Positions 35,363 to 48,599 of a stretch of DNA of 64,000 nt are shown here, one piece after another. Both the position numbers and the translations under genes were made by a program. The DNA lies in contig NC_053042.1 of assembly GCF_003473485.1 (NCBI RefSeq), forward strand, positions 29,871,262 through 29,935,261, given 5' to 3'. Each line of letters starts with the position of its first letter. Position 1 is the first letter of the stretch. This DNA is from Medicago truncatula. Taxonomy: Eukaryota; Streptophyta; Magnoliopsida; Fabales; Fabaceae. Below the pieces are notes generated by a model. It did no database searches. It saw nothing but the letters and a program-made list of their open reading frames with translations, and was not told the origin of the DNA.

Positions 35363-36493
35363 GTTAAATATATAAGCAATGGTTCAAATATAAATTTCAC
35401 CTACCGACTAATGAGCAAATAAATAATAACAAAATTGTTATCTTTCAAATTTTTAAATACGAAAAAATGACATTTAGTGACGGATTTTGACCATAGATAC
35501 GATTTTATTTATTTATTTCAAATTTTGAGGGCCCTCTAAGTTTGAGGCCATGTGCCAAGGGTCTAGTTACACTTACACAAGGCTGACATTACACCTATGA
35601 ATCATAGTTTTGAGAGCAATTAATCTTAGTTTATCAACTTAACATTAAACGTCAACATAAACATTTTTTACCTTAGTATTTGATGAAAAAAGATAATGGT
35701 GAAATATTTTGACTTAAAACCAATTTATTACAAAAAAAAAAAAAAACTTAAATGACTAACTCGTTACAAATATCTAACTTAAAGAACTATGTGAGGTATT
35801 TGACCTAATTCATTCTAGATGAATATTATTACGTAGATATTACTCTACATGATAATGAATTTTCTAGTGAAGTTAAATGATCAATTATTGAGCATTAGTT
35901 TATTTAATCGACGTCACGTCAGATTATATGGTGTATTGCACGTTTGCTGATAATGCGTGCCATTATATCTTTATTTATTGTAATTTTGTTTTTGATTAAA
36001 TCAAAATTAAACATAGATTCTCATTTGTGCAATAAGATTGAAATTTCTCTTAATATTTTGTACGATGACTGATTTGTAATAAGATAAAATTTAGTAGTAG
36101 AGTGGTCCACCAACAGAATGCTAGTTGACATGAGATCGACAATTATACTATTGGCTAAACAAAATAATGTTTTTAAAAGTCAATTTTCTGACTTCAACGT
36201 AGAAGTAAAAAAAAAAAAAAAGAATTTATTAATAAAATAATATTTTTATAAATATAGAACTATATGTTATGTTAGTGAGTAAAATGAAGGAGGATGGCTT
36301 GTCCTTGAAGGACAATCCATAAAAAATGTTTTTTTTTTGATGTATTCATTGTTCATGTGCCGTGCGACATATCATCCTTAGCTGCTATTGTTTGTTGTGT
36401 TGTTCGGTATCACTTTCCCACTTTCCACCATTCATAGCTACTTCCATTCACAATACAATGATTCTATGACCTCAAAAATTCTAAGCCAAACCA
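35363..36493. other. Intergenic and upstream region of the OR-like gene
   Basis: AT-rich, no gene seen. Positions 36380-36493 are C- and T-rich and probably include the leader of the gene at 36494. Confidence 0.4.
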
Positions 36494-39460
36494 ATGAATA
36501 CTTTCTCTCCTTCCTCCACAATTTTACCTTTCCCTTCACTTTCCAAAAACTCCATTTTCTTTGTCCCTTTTAAAGGTAAAACCAACCAATTTTCTTTTTC
36601 CAAGTCAAGGATAATTGCTTGCTCTTCTCCACAGGATGCAAGCTCCAATGAAATCACACCAAAGTTAGTTTTTTTTTTTTTGCTTATTGGGTGTCTTTAA
36701 TTTCATTCAAAATTGTAACTTTGCAACTGGTTTGATAAAATTATGTTTTTTTTTTATCAGCAACTTTTGCATCATTGAAGGGCCAGAGACGGTTCAGGAT
36801 TTTGTTCAGATGCAGGTGCAGGAAATTCAAGATAATATAAAGAGTAGACGCAACAAAATCTTTCTTCTAATGGAAGAGGTTAGTTTATATTCACCATAGT
36901 TCATTAAAGGGTCTCAATTTTCATTCATATTATCGTTCTGTTAGATAAACAATTTAATTAAGTGCTTATAGCATATACGTGTATCTTATCGCGTAAGTGC
37001 TTACATATAAGCTAGTTCTATAATAAAAAATAAGATAAAATCAAACCATTTCATGTAAGTTATAAGCGGTTTTCATAAGCTATCCTGGATTAATTATGAA
37101 AATAAGCTGAAAATAGCTTACAACATTTATAGATATGTCATAAGCTGTTTTTATAAATTATTCAAAATAGTCTCACAAGTGTTTATGTCAGTAAATAAGC
37201 GCAAATAAGTCAATTGAAACAAGCCATATATATCTTATAGTAAGTGAGCGGCACACTTTTGATAATGACTAACGAGAAATGAATATGGCAGGTAAGGAGA
37301 TTGCGTGTGCAGCAGCGGCTAAGAAGTATACAAAGAGCTTTCAGTGAAGAGGGAGAGGAAGATGCAAATGAGATGCCAGAAATTCCATCATCTATTCCTT
37401 TTCTTCCTCATGTGGTGAGTTTCAAAACCTTGTTTTGTTTGGGCTATAGATGTTGAGTAGTTGACTGAACCATCCTTCTATGAATTGGAAATGAACAAGT
37501 ACCACAAGTCATACCGATTTCTACAAGCATTGAAGAAGCTTATGCACATGAATATGATAATTTAATTATTTAACAACAACCTTTTGTTTCTTGTCTATTG
37601 AATGCTTGATGTACTTGAAATAAGAGCATTTGGCATTTTTTTTTTATCTTAACTAATTCCGTGCTTTTTGGATTGAAGTAGACGCCCAACACTTTGAAGA
37701 AGCTTTATCTAACAGGAGCATCATTCATATCTGCAATAATTGTATTTGGCGGGCTTATTGCACCAACGGTAATTTTTTCTTTTTTAATCTATGCCAAATA
37801 ATCAACCTAAATGACACGAGTGTCGATTAATGCATCCTATTATTGTCTCTATTTGTCATAGGAATCTGACATCCTTTGTTACTCTCTACAATGGATCACT
37901 ATATTAAGTTTAAATCTGGCTTAGATTCCGGCATTTCGCAATTGATCTTTGAGTTTAATTCTTACTTTACCATGTTAACTCATACTTTTATGGATTATGC
38001 CTCCTATTATAGTTTGCTACTGATTTTAATTCTACTCTTTCCCCACCAAAGTTAATTTGAAAGTGTTGATTTCCACCTTTTTGGATTTTATATAAAAAGG
38101 TTACGTCTTTTTTGCATGAGAATCATCTATCTGCTGCATAAATATGTTCCTTTTCATCTTAAATGAGAAGAATGGATAAAGGAAAGTGATTGAAAGATAT
38201 AAATTGTGACAATTTAAATTTTGGGGTGCAAGTTTAGCATAAGGATTATATGTTTAGATGTGCTAACTTGAATTTAGGATACTTCTTGTCTAAGAGCAAA
38301 TGATAAAAGACAAGTGTTTCTCAACTGTCCTTTATGCTATTTGCTATAACTAGTAGTACATAAAGTATAGGAAGTTTGTAAAACATTGAGCCGTAGGAGT
38401 CGAACCCTGGGACCTCCTTAATACTCTTTAGTGTCCCAACCCATAACAATGGGGCACACCTTTGGGGTCTGATTTATGAAACTGCGACTTTGGATGAAAT
38501 GATCGATAAATAGAGAAATCTTAAGAGTGAGGCATTGAAAAATATTGAGCTTGCCAATGCCAATTCACTCACATTTGCCTTTTAAGTGGTCTCATAAAAG
38601 TATTTTTTGTCACTTTGATAGTTTTCATAAGCGTTATATTTGTCGATCTTGACCATGATCTACATTCATTTCAAATATTGAATCGTTATTTTAATGGCAG
38701 CTGGAGCTGAAATTGGGTATAGGTGGCACGTCATATGAGGATTTCATAAGAAGCTTGCATTTGCCTTTGCAACTAAGGTATGCTAATCTTCGATTAACTT
38801 AATCAGTTCGTGATTTCCGTTCATCAGAAAGAAAGAAATTGCTGTGTTGATGAACAACATATTTACTTGATCAATGCCTGATCACAATTTGTTTGGTTCA
38901 TGAATCCAGTCAAGTTGACCCGATTGTGGCATCCTTTTCGGGTGGAGCAGTTGGTGTCATTTCAGTACTGATGTTAATTGAGGCTAATAATGTTGAGCAA
39001 CAAGAGAAAACAAGGTGCAAGTATTGCCTTGGAACTGGTATGTTTCTACACTGAAGTTGAACTCGTTCATTTCAGACGTATTTCTTGTTTAATTCCTTTC
39101 TATTCTTTCTAGAATCATGTCTTTATAAAATTTGTAATTTTATGGACAGGTTACTTGGCTTGCGCTCGGTGTTCCTCAAGTGGTGTATGTTTGAACATTA
39201 ACCCGATTTCGGCATCTGGTACTTCTGTTAGACCCCTGCAAGTTCCTACAACGACAAGGTGTCCAAATTGCTCTGGTGCTGGAAAGGTACACAACCCTAA
39301 TTCTTGCCGATATATGCAACTGTTTAATTTTGATTGCAATTAGTAGTCGATAAACTAATCGTCATATGTGTTTTTTGTTTAGGTTATGTGTCCAACCTGC
39401 CTTTGCACCGGGATGAAGATGGCAAGCGAGCATGACCTGAGAATTGATCCATTTGACTAA
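36494..39460 (+). CDS. OR-like: ORANGE family protein, probably the OR-like paralogue (plastid)
   Basis: ORANGE proteins are plastid membrane holdase-type chaperones that stabilise phytoene synthase and promote carotenoid storage and chromoplast formation. Eight exons: 36494-36663, 36761-36878, 37292-37414, 37682-37768, 38701-38777, 38910-39037, 39150-39286 and 39383-39460; 305 residues. Residues 1-45 are Ser/Phe/Lys-rich like a transit peptide. The family block FCIIEGPETVQDFVQMQ and SRRNKIFLLMEEVRRLR follows at about 60-105. Two membrane segments lie near 147-166 and 197-216. A C-terminal DnaJ-like zinc domain has C228/C231/C239/C242 and C272/C275/C283/C286 in CxxCxGxG-type repeats; the protein ends ASEHDLRIDPFD. 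The stretch PEIPSSIPFLPHVTPNTLKK looks more like OR-like than OR; that split is from memory. No J domain is present, as is normal here. Confidence 0.93.
36935..37235. mobile_element. Common legume 'ATAAGC' MITE in intron 2 of the OR-like gene
   Basis: Repeated ATAAGC/GCTTAT motifs (GTAAGTGCTTACATATAAGC, GTCATAAGCTGTTTTTATAA, GTCTCACAAGTGTTTATGTC, AAATAAGTCAATTGAAACA) match a very abundant Medicago intergenic repeat I recall. The ends are not sharply defined. Confidence 0.55.
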
Positions 39461-39755
39461 TTCTTTACATGTTTAGAATTTGAAAGACTTGCATTTTGTT
39501 GCTCTAAAATGTATTTAAAAAAGTCCACCTCAAAATTTAGTATTAATTTATTTTTAAACAAAATAAAAATGAATTAGGAATTAGGCTAAAAAGCTTGTAA
39601 CATTTCTATTCTGCCAGAATTCTTGGTCCTAATTCCATATTGACACCGAATATAATGTTATACTTTTAATTCATTCCTTAGTACTCTTTCACCTCTATTC
39701 CAGAAAAAGTATTCTTCCTCCCCACCACACTGGTGGATTTTATTTTTTATTTTTT
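39461..39755. other. 3' flank of the OR-like gene
   Basis: AT-rich; presumably contains its polyadenylation site. Nothing else seen. Confidence 0.45.
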
Positions 39756-39759
39756 GATT

Positions 39760-39945
39760 AAAGATTCATTTTAGTCCCTCAATTTTGTCTAAGACAAAAA
39801 AATAACACCAAATTAGTCCGCACATTTCTATACAGGGGACAAGTTAGTCTCCCATGAACTAATTTGGTGTTATTTATGTTGGTGATTGAATTAGTCTGCA
39901 AGAAAATTGTAAGAGATTAAAATGAATCTATTCTTATTTTGATAA
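39760..39945. repeat. Fold-back element with nested inverted repeats
   Basis: The outer arms (AAAGATTCATTTTAGTCCCT at the left; AGATTAAAATGAATC at the right) and the inner arms AATAACACCAAATTAGT and ACTAATTTGGTGTTATT (exact 17-bp reverse complements) form a near-complete palindrome of about 180 bp. 'TTTTAGTCCCT' is a frequent end of legume fold-back repeats. Confidence 0.7.
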
Positions 39946-40189
39946 AGAGAAAAGAAAAGCAACAAAGAAAACTACAAGTGAGTCGCAATGACACCAAAAT
40001 TCGACTCATTGTAGCATAGCAATCAATACAAAATTACTCTACTTTAAGGCATGCATGATAGAATTTGACCATGACCAATCAACATACTTGTGGATGCAAC
40101 GAAGACGAGGAACATGAGAATGAAAAAAAAGAGAATAATCCAAAATAAACTAAGTAGAAATGAATGAATTAGATTGAACAACCACAACA

Positions 40190-40480
40190 AAGACCTTTCA
40201 AAATTGCAACAAAGACATCTCAAAGACCTTTCAAAATTGCAATGAGTTCTACTAACTCATTGAAGGCAATGCCACAAGAACTACCAAACCCAAGTACCCA
40301 ACAATACATTCACCTGCATGATTATGTATCAAACCACCAAAACAACACTCTATTTGTTATACCCAGAGAACAACCATTTCCGCGACATTGACCGAACTAA
40401 ACGGGGAAATATTAATTGAATTTGTGGAGTTGAAGAAGATGACGATCCGCCATTTATGCCATTTCTTTGCCGTTAAACAC
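40190..40480 (-). mobile_element. L1-type LINE RNase H remnant, antisense
   Basis: The minus frame over about 40220-40350 reads CCFGGLIHNHAGECIVGYLG, then FGSSCGIAFNELVELIAI, clearly the GGLIRD..G....GF.......AE..A motif of plant LINE RNase H. It is short, broken and truncated at both ends. A 29-bp direct repeat (CAAAGACCTTTCAAAATTGC) occurs at its left end. Confidence 0.65.
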
Positions 40481-40828
40481 AACTCATCATTCTTAGAAAT
40501 CTAAAGATCTCAACAGTGATAGCAAAAATGTAGCCATAAGTACATGTTAAATAAACTCTTATTCAATCAGAAAGATCAAATAAATGCAAATGCATATCCA
40601 GAAGAAGCTTTAGCTTACTCCAACCAATTATTCAAGGACCTAAGCACAAATATTTATTTATTTTGAACAAGACCTAAGAACAAGTGACCCATTTCTATAA
40701 GTGAATTAATTTAGAAGCAGCCAGCATCATTCTTTAAGATTAACAATGCTTTTTTCTCTTTAATTTTTTTTTTAATAATCAAAACTATACAAGGACAAGT
40801 AAATTATGATACCAAAAGGAACATCAAG

Positions 40829-40830
<2 letters not shown>

Positions 40831-40910
<80 letters not shown>
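40831..40910 (+). tRNA. tRNA-Leu (anticodon UAG)
   Basis: Acceptor arms GACAGTT and AGCTGTC pair over seven positions (one G-T). The D arm contains the A box TGGCCGAGTGG. The anticodon stem CCAGA/TCTGG encloses loop TTTAGGC, giving anticodon TAG. A class II variable arm follows, then T-arm sequence GTGGGTTCAAATCCCAC. There is no intron. A T-run at 40911-40917 is a pol III terminator. It lies only 117 bp before the ubiquitin start codon. Confidence 0.97.
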
Positions 40911-41027
40911 TTTTTTTGTTCTTTTATTTTTCATTTTTTTTTATCGGGTCGGGTCTCAAATTCGGTCAAACCGTTGAAAAAACCCTGCATATAAACTTCC
41001 ATTTCTCAATCCTCTTCACGTTCAGCT
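40911..41027 (+). promoter_or_regulatory. Ubiquitin-L40 upstream region with the tRNA terminator
   Basis: T-rich sequence directly after the tRNA serves as the pol III terminator. A possible TATA-like CATATAAAC at about 40988 lies roughly 40 bp from the ATG, so a very short leader or an upstream start inside or before the tRNA gene is implied. CCCTGCATATAAAC and ACGTTCAGC are the only other notable motifs. Confidence 0.45.
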
Positions 41028-42632
<1,605 letters not shown>

Positions 42633-43399
42633 ATTATGGCTCTGATGTTGTTCTTTTCATGTGGTGTGGTGAGCTGGTGACCAATTGTTGATCAAGACAG
42701 TTGAGATCATGTGTTTAGTATGGTGTTAAACAATGTTTGAATGCTTTTGGTTTTGTTTATGTGTCATTCAACTATATACTTTTATGTTTTGATCTATTTC
42801 ATGTTCTAGTCTTTAGTTTTTGAGGATTCATGACTTATAGCAACAATTTATGTTAAAAGTTTGTTTTAACTACATTTTAATTTTCATGTTGTTTTGATTT
42901 TTAACTACAAATATTCATTATTATAACATCGATTATCAAACCACATTATCTGGTAAAATAGATCAACTCACTAATGTGCTCTTTGTTTGACATGAATTGC
43001 TTACAATTCATTCTTTTGACCATCTAAAGAGGATGATTTACCTATTTAGGTATTCAAAAGAATGGATTGTGTATGATTCGTCTTAAAGAACAAGCATGAC
43101 AAATCTATTTTATTAATAATAGCGGGGTTAATCATCATTATGCAGTTTACTGATTTTCTAGTTATGTCCAAGCTTATTTAAGTATCAAAGCAACATGAAA
43201 ACTGTAATTTAATTAGACAAGGTTAAAGATGAGTATATCGGTGGGTAGTCTCTCACATTTTCTGGCCTGACAAAGCCATAGATACAGATACATCTAATTA
43301 TTTAAGGCTAAAAGTTAAACATATCCTTTTTGGTATAGAAATAAGAGTTGAGATGCTAATTTATACTTTATTCGTTCATTTATATTGATTTCTAGCTGG
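42633..43399. other. Convergent intergenic region
   Basis: The ubiquitin-L40 gene (plus) and the invertase gene (minus) end towards each other here. T-rich 3' untranslated sequences are expected on both sides. No other gene or repeat is recognised. Confidence 0.5.
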
Positions 43400-46300
43400 T
43401 TAATTTCGACTAGCAGTTTTCATGCTCCATGCCTTTAGTTTCTCCACAGTTATCTGCTCAGTGCCGTTATTGAACACAAACAAATGAGCTTTTTCATTCA
43501 CTGCTACCGTTGGATAAACCCTAGACAAGATATTTGTTTTCCCTCCAGCTCCAAAACTCTCCACCACAGAGTGATCAATCTGCCATCAAATTCAAACATT
43601 AATCAATTATTTACTTAGTAATATAGCTACCTCTTGAGTAGTTTATAAATATAAGTAAATAAATATAACACCAAATTGGGGACTGTGTTATGGATGTACA
43701 TACCAAACTCCTAAGAGAAAGTTTCTTATTATTTGCCAAATCCACATCTACAAAGCCTCCAAATGATGGCTTGTATAATTCTCTATTCAAAGAGGAACTA
43801 TATAGAAACAAAATAGTTAGATAACATGTACATTAATTGGATGAATTTAACAAGTCCTCATAACATAACCCTTAGATAACAAACCTTTTTGCATCAGAGC
43901 ACATGAGAATCACGTGTTTATTTGAAGCTTTGAAAATTCTAAAGAACACAGGAGTATACTCTTCAAGTTTTTTGGAAGCCAATGTCAGAAGTCCAAATGG
44001 TCCAATCCCACCTTGAACCTTTGAACCCTTTTGTGCACAGAGATCCTCTGCATTCACCCACTTAGGATCAAATGTCTCTGCCTTGTCCAAGCTTGAGAAT
44101 GTGAAAGTAACTTCCACATCAGCCTAAAGTACACAAAGTTAAACCAACATTTAAATTTTCTTAAACTTTAGGTTATGTTATCACATGGTTAAATTAAGTA
44201 TCAATTAATTAAGAGATTGATTACATTCACTGCCTAATTTTACTATAAAGTTAGTTGGTTAAAGTACCAAATTAATTAAGAACCTGACCTGAGCAGCAGT
44301 AATCCCTTTCACTTCAACATAACCACCTTTCTTAACCTTTTTGTTGTTTATCCCAACTTCTTTCTCTCTTAACCTATTCAACTCTTCAACTGGCCATTGT
44401 CTTAACTGTCTTCCACCAGGATCAAGCCACACAGTTCTTGGAATTGCCTGACAAATTTAAAACACTTATTCCTTAATAAGTTATTGAATAAATAATCAAA
44501 ACATAGCTCTAAACCACTTTGATATCAGCAGACAAATCACCTGAATTCCTGCCCATCCTTTCTTAACATCATCTTCTTTGGTATCTGATTCATTTGCCCA
44601 TCCCCATATGATCCTTCTACTCTTGCTTGGATCAAAGAATGATTTGGAAGCATAGAAGTTGCCATAATCATATCTAAGGCCACCCCAACCATCCTCGGAA
44701 GTTTTATCCGGTATATACTTATCCTTATTTTGGATATACGTTCCAACTGTATAGTATTCATACCTCGTCATGTCAAGGCTATTCTTTAGCACATGTTTAA
44801 CACTATTACCTATCGTCGATGCGTCTAACCCGTTTTTCCCTTCCAAAGAAACCGGGTAAAAATCCGGACACTCCCACATCCCAGTGGTTTTAGCCGAGTG
44901 AATCGGGTGTTTGGCTCGGGTCCATTTGACAAAATCCCTACTTCTATATAAATAGGCTAGTCCCATATCTTCCCTTTTGCTACCAACAAGTATTCTCCAG
45001 TGTCCATCCTTGCCCAACCAAGCAGTTGTAGGGTCTCGAAACACTGATCCATTCATGTTGTGATCCGCAATCACAATTGGGTTTAATCGGTTGGGCTTAA
45101 CCCATTTTGTGAGTAACGGATCAGATGCATTCGCGGGTATAGCAATGCATTGGACCTCATTGCTTCGCTTGTCAACGACTCCAGTGTAGAGGATGACAGG
45201 TCCTTGACCTGGGATGATCGTGGCCGACCCGGACCAACAACCGTATTTGTCAAAGGGTTTGGATGGGTATAGTGCAGGTTGAAGTTCTTTCCAATTGATG
45301 AGATCCTTTGATACTGAGTGCCCCCACACAATGTTACCCCAAACAGCTCCTTTGGGATTGTACTGGTAAAATAGATGGTAGACTCCTCTGTAGTACATGG
45401 GACCTGTTTTGTTGGCATTGCATAGCATGCATGGTACAAGGAAAAACAAATTAAAGAACTGTATATTGTCATTGAAATATGACATGAAAATGCAAAAGAT
45501 AAAATATCAATGATGGGAAGAGCTCTCTGACCATTTGGATCTGGATGTTGATGTTTGAAATTGATCCATCATCCATGCATATGAGCATTACACCACCGAT
45601 TATTGGACAAAGTGAGGAAAATCATATAAGAGAAAGTTAGTATAGTCCATGGATGGTGAAGGAGAATGCTATGATTATGAATGTTAATAGATAAGTATTA
45701 AGCAAAATGTGTAGGATTAGCCATGGATTTCATTTGGAAAAACTAGACAAGTATTAAATGATGATAAAAATAAAAGGGAGTTTTATTTTTTTGTTGTTTT
45801 TAAGATTATACTACGTTTTGGACAATTGACTAATGAGTTGGAACTTGGATGAACAAATTTAGTGGCAAGGTTTTTCAGCATATTAATTTTTTCAAAGGGT
45901 TATTGTTATTTGAGATAGTAACATTAGTGGGAAACAATAGTAGAAAAATAATTTGCTTTTTAACCAAAATATTCTTTAAGAATTTAACCATCCTTTTATC
46001 ATTTGTGTAATTGGTATGAATAAATCGAAAATAAGGACTCTATTATGTTACAATTCTCTATGAGAAAAAACAAAGGCACGCATGTTCTTGAACCGACCAA
46101 AATAAGCACGTTTGTAACATACATCCATGATGTTTCGAAATATGATAGGGTTGTACAACAGAATATATTTGTAAATGGTAATCTTGATGTAAGATTAATT
46201 CTCAAAATGATGAATACATATTTGTGAAGCAATTTTGGCCAAATTCATATATAAAGCATATGATGCTATTTTCCATATTAGTGCAAAATTACCCCTACAT

Positions 46301-48218
46301 CTCCATGTGTAAGTGGCACATGTGGATGTGAAGGGACTCTATAGACAAGAAGTGATTGTTACTTGGTATCAAAAGAGTCACTTTCATTTCTAAACATTAC
46401 AGTTTGGAATTGCACTTTGGGTTGGGTTCATAATTACTCACTAGTTGATTTTATATTTTAGCCAAAAATGTAGATGATAGAAAAAAGTGATGGTGCACTA
46501 ACCAAGTGTAATATCAAATACCTTAGTCAATATCACCTTTTTCTTTCTTTTGTAATGATATATGTAATTAAAAAGAAATTTATTAAAAAAGTTGGATTAT
46601 TGTAAAAAAAAAAAATATATAACTATTGATCCAACCATGGAAATGACCAATTCTACAGTAAACAAGTGAAACAAGTCTTACATTATGCATATGTTTATTT
46701 CCATCATTGAATCAATAAATCTCATCAATAAATTAAAAGAAATATGATATAATTTTTTGATCAAATGGTGAAAAAGACACGTATGCATAGTGCAATATCA
46801 TCTTGTTTGTACATGATAGACAAAGCTTTTAATTATATATAATGACGGTGTAATTTTACATCGTCGATCAATTATAACCGTCCAACCATAAAATTAGTTG
46901 ACCTCAATCATAAATACTTTAAAATCACATATATGAACGATTTTATCCCGAAAGTGTGTGGAAATTAAATTCCTAATTTGCTTAGAGTTAATATTTTTTT
47001 TAGAGGACTTATTAATAAGTTAAAATCAAAGTTTAACTATAATTCATCTAAGTCTAACTTTTTCATTTTTGTCATATATTTAGCACCTAATTGTAGGAAC
47101 CCATATGTCATATCCTACATCCAACTTCAACAAATTAAGTTGATATGTCACTACAAGCTCATAAAGACTTAGAGGAAATATTATTCCATGAAAAACACCA
47201 TAGATACTCAAATCTACTAAGCACTAAAATGAGTCAAAAGAACTAAGCACTAACACATATAAGCTTCCTTCAAAAAAACACATATAAGCTGGTTTGTCCC
47301 ATCTTGAGCATGCCATGTAGAAGTCACCATGCATGATTATTGAATCGATTAAGAGGTCATACAAAAGGCATATACACTTAGGCTCATTGTATATTTTCCA
47401 TTCAATCACACGTGTTTCTATATGAACTGTTCAAGGATATTGTATAAGTTTAATTTAATGCACTTTACCATATAAGTCAATATATTATATTATCACATGA
47501 TTTAATTAGTTTATTAGAAAAAAAATTCAATTGGCACAAGAAAAGTGTTTCTTTATAATTTTTTTTTTATTGTGGCTGATGTATTATTTTTATTATTAAA
47601 TAATATAGCAAATTAATTACCAAATTCTATTTATTGTGGCTGATGTATTATTTAAAATCTTGCTGGAATGGATAGGGCTTTATTCAATAAAGAATAGGGA
47701 TCAAAAGGAGAGTTTTATACAATATGTTAATCTTGATCCCTTAATTTTTTTAGTTCGTTAGTTGAAAGAATCGTGATGTTTAGATTTTGAAGTTTGCATC
47801 GTGTTCATTTGTGTCACTTTTTCCAAAGATCTTTGAAAGTTGTATTTATTACTTTAATATTATGATTTATTTCTACTAATTTTTTCATTCACTCTTTAAT
47901 CATTTAATTAAGCTCAATAGACTCAAAATATAGTAGAAAATGAAATGACACTTAGAATAAAATAGCACTAAGAATAAAGGAAAATTGCACTCAAAGTGCA
48001 CTTACATGAGTAAGAAATTAACTAACAATTAAGAACGTTAATTTACCGTTGATCCAATTCCTATTAGGTTGAAAATGATATCCAGTTCTATGAAGTTTGC
48101 TCACTGAACGAGCTGAAACTGATTGAAGATGAGGGTATTTGCGATGAAATGCTTGAACACCATTGTTACATATCACACAAACAACTATGAAAACAGTGAC
48201 ACAATTTTTTAGAATCAT
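43400..48218 (-). CDS. cwINV: Cell-wall invertase (beta-fructofuranosidase, GH32)
   Basis: The enzyme hydrolyses sucrose to glucose and fructose in the apoplast, feeding sinks. Seven exons: 48218-48047, 45540-45532 (9 nt), 45403-44541, 44447-44289, 44123-43885, 43797-43704 and 43579-43400; 571 residues, typical length. Residues 1-23 are a signal peptide. The nucleophile is D58 in WINDPNG, whose DPN comes from the 9-nt mini-exon; the transition-state residue is D184 in FRDP; the acid/base is E238 in WECPDF. The Pro after the Cys marks the cell-wall rather than vacuolar class. A C-terminal beta-sandwich ([24 protein letters not shown]) is present. N152 and N178 are glycosylation sequons. Intron 1 is 2.5 kb. 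Catalytic residues are intact, so it should be active. Confidence 0.96.
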
Positions 48219-48296
48219 AATTAGGACAAACAAGGACACAAACAATATAAGAAATTGGAATTGTAGACTATGGAACAAGAGAGGTGCCTAGTGTCG

Positions 48297-48305
48297 TTAT
48301 TTATA
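48297..48305 (-). promoter_or_regulatory. TATA box of the invertase gene
   Basis: TATAAATAA on the minus strand, 79 bp upstream of the ATG at 48218, which predicts a start near 48270 and a leader of about 50 nt. This argues against translation from the in-frame, hydrophobic but ATG-less stretch upstream of 48218. Confidence 0.7.
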
Positions 48306-48532
48306 GAACCAAATAATGGGAATGGAGGAAGGTGGTGGACTAGAAAAAAAAAACATTAGGCCAAATAGAAAGAATATACTTATGTACATGAAAAAAGACT
48401 TTTACTTATTTGGAAGTTAAACATTGATTTGGTTTATTTGAAATTTATTCATAAATTAATTCTCATTTTAGATTTTAGGATTTAATCATGCATGTAAAAT
48501 ATTTTACATTAGCGTATATAATCACACATTTG

Positions 48533-48542
<10 letters not shown>

Positions 48543-48592
<50 letters not shown>
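48543..48592. repeat. (TA)25 microsatellite in the invertase promoter
   Basis: About 25 TA units following a short TG run, some 240 bp upstream of the predicted TATA box. Confidence 0.95.

Positions 48593-48599
<7 letters not shown>

Noticed and set aside
38390-38470. GGAGTCGAACCCTGGGACC as a tRNA or SINE B box
   Set aside because: No matching A box, tail or target duplication was found, so a chance or very old match is as likely.
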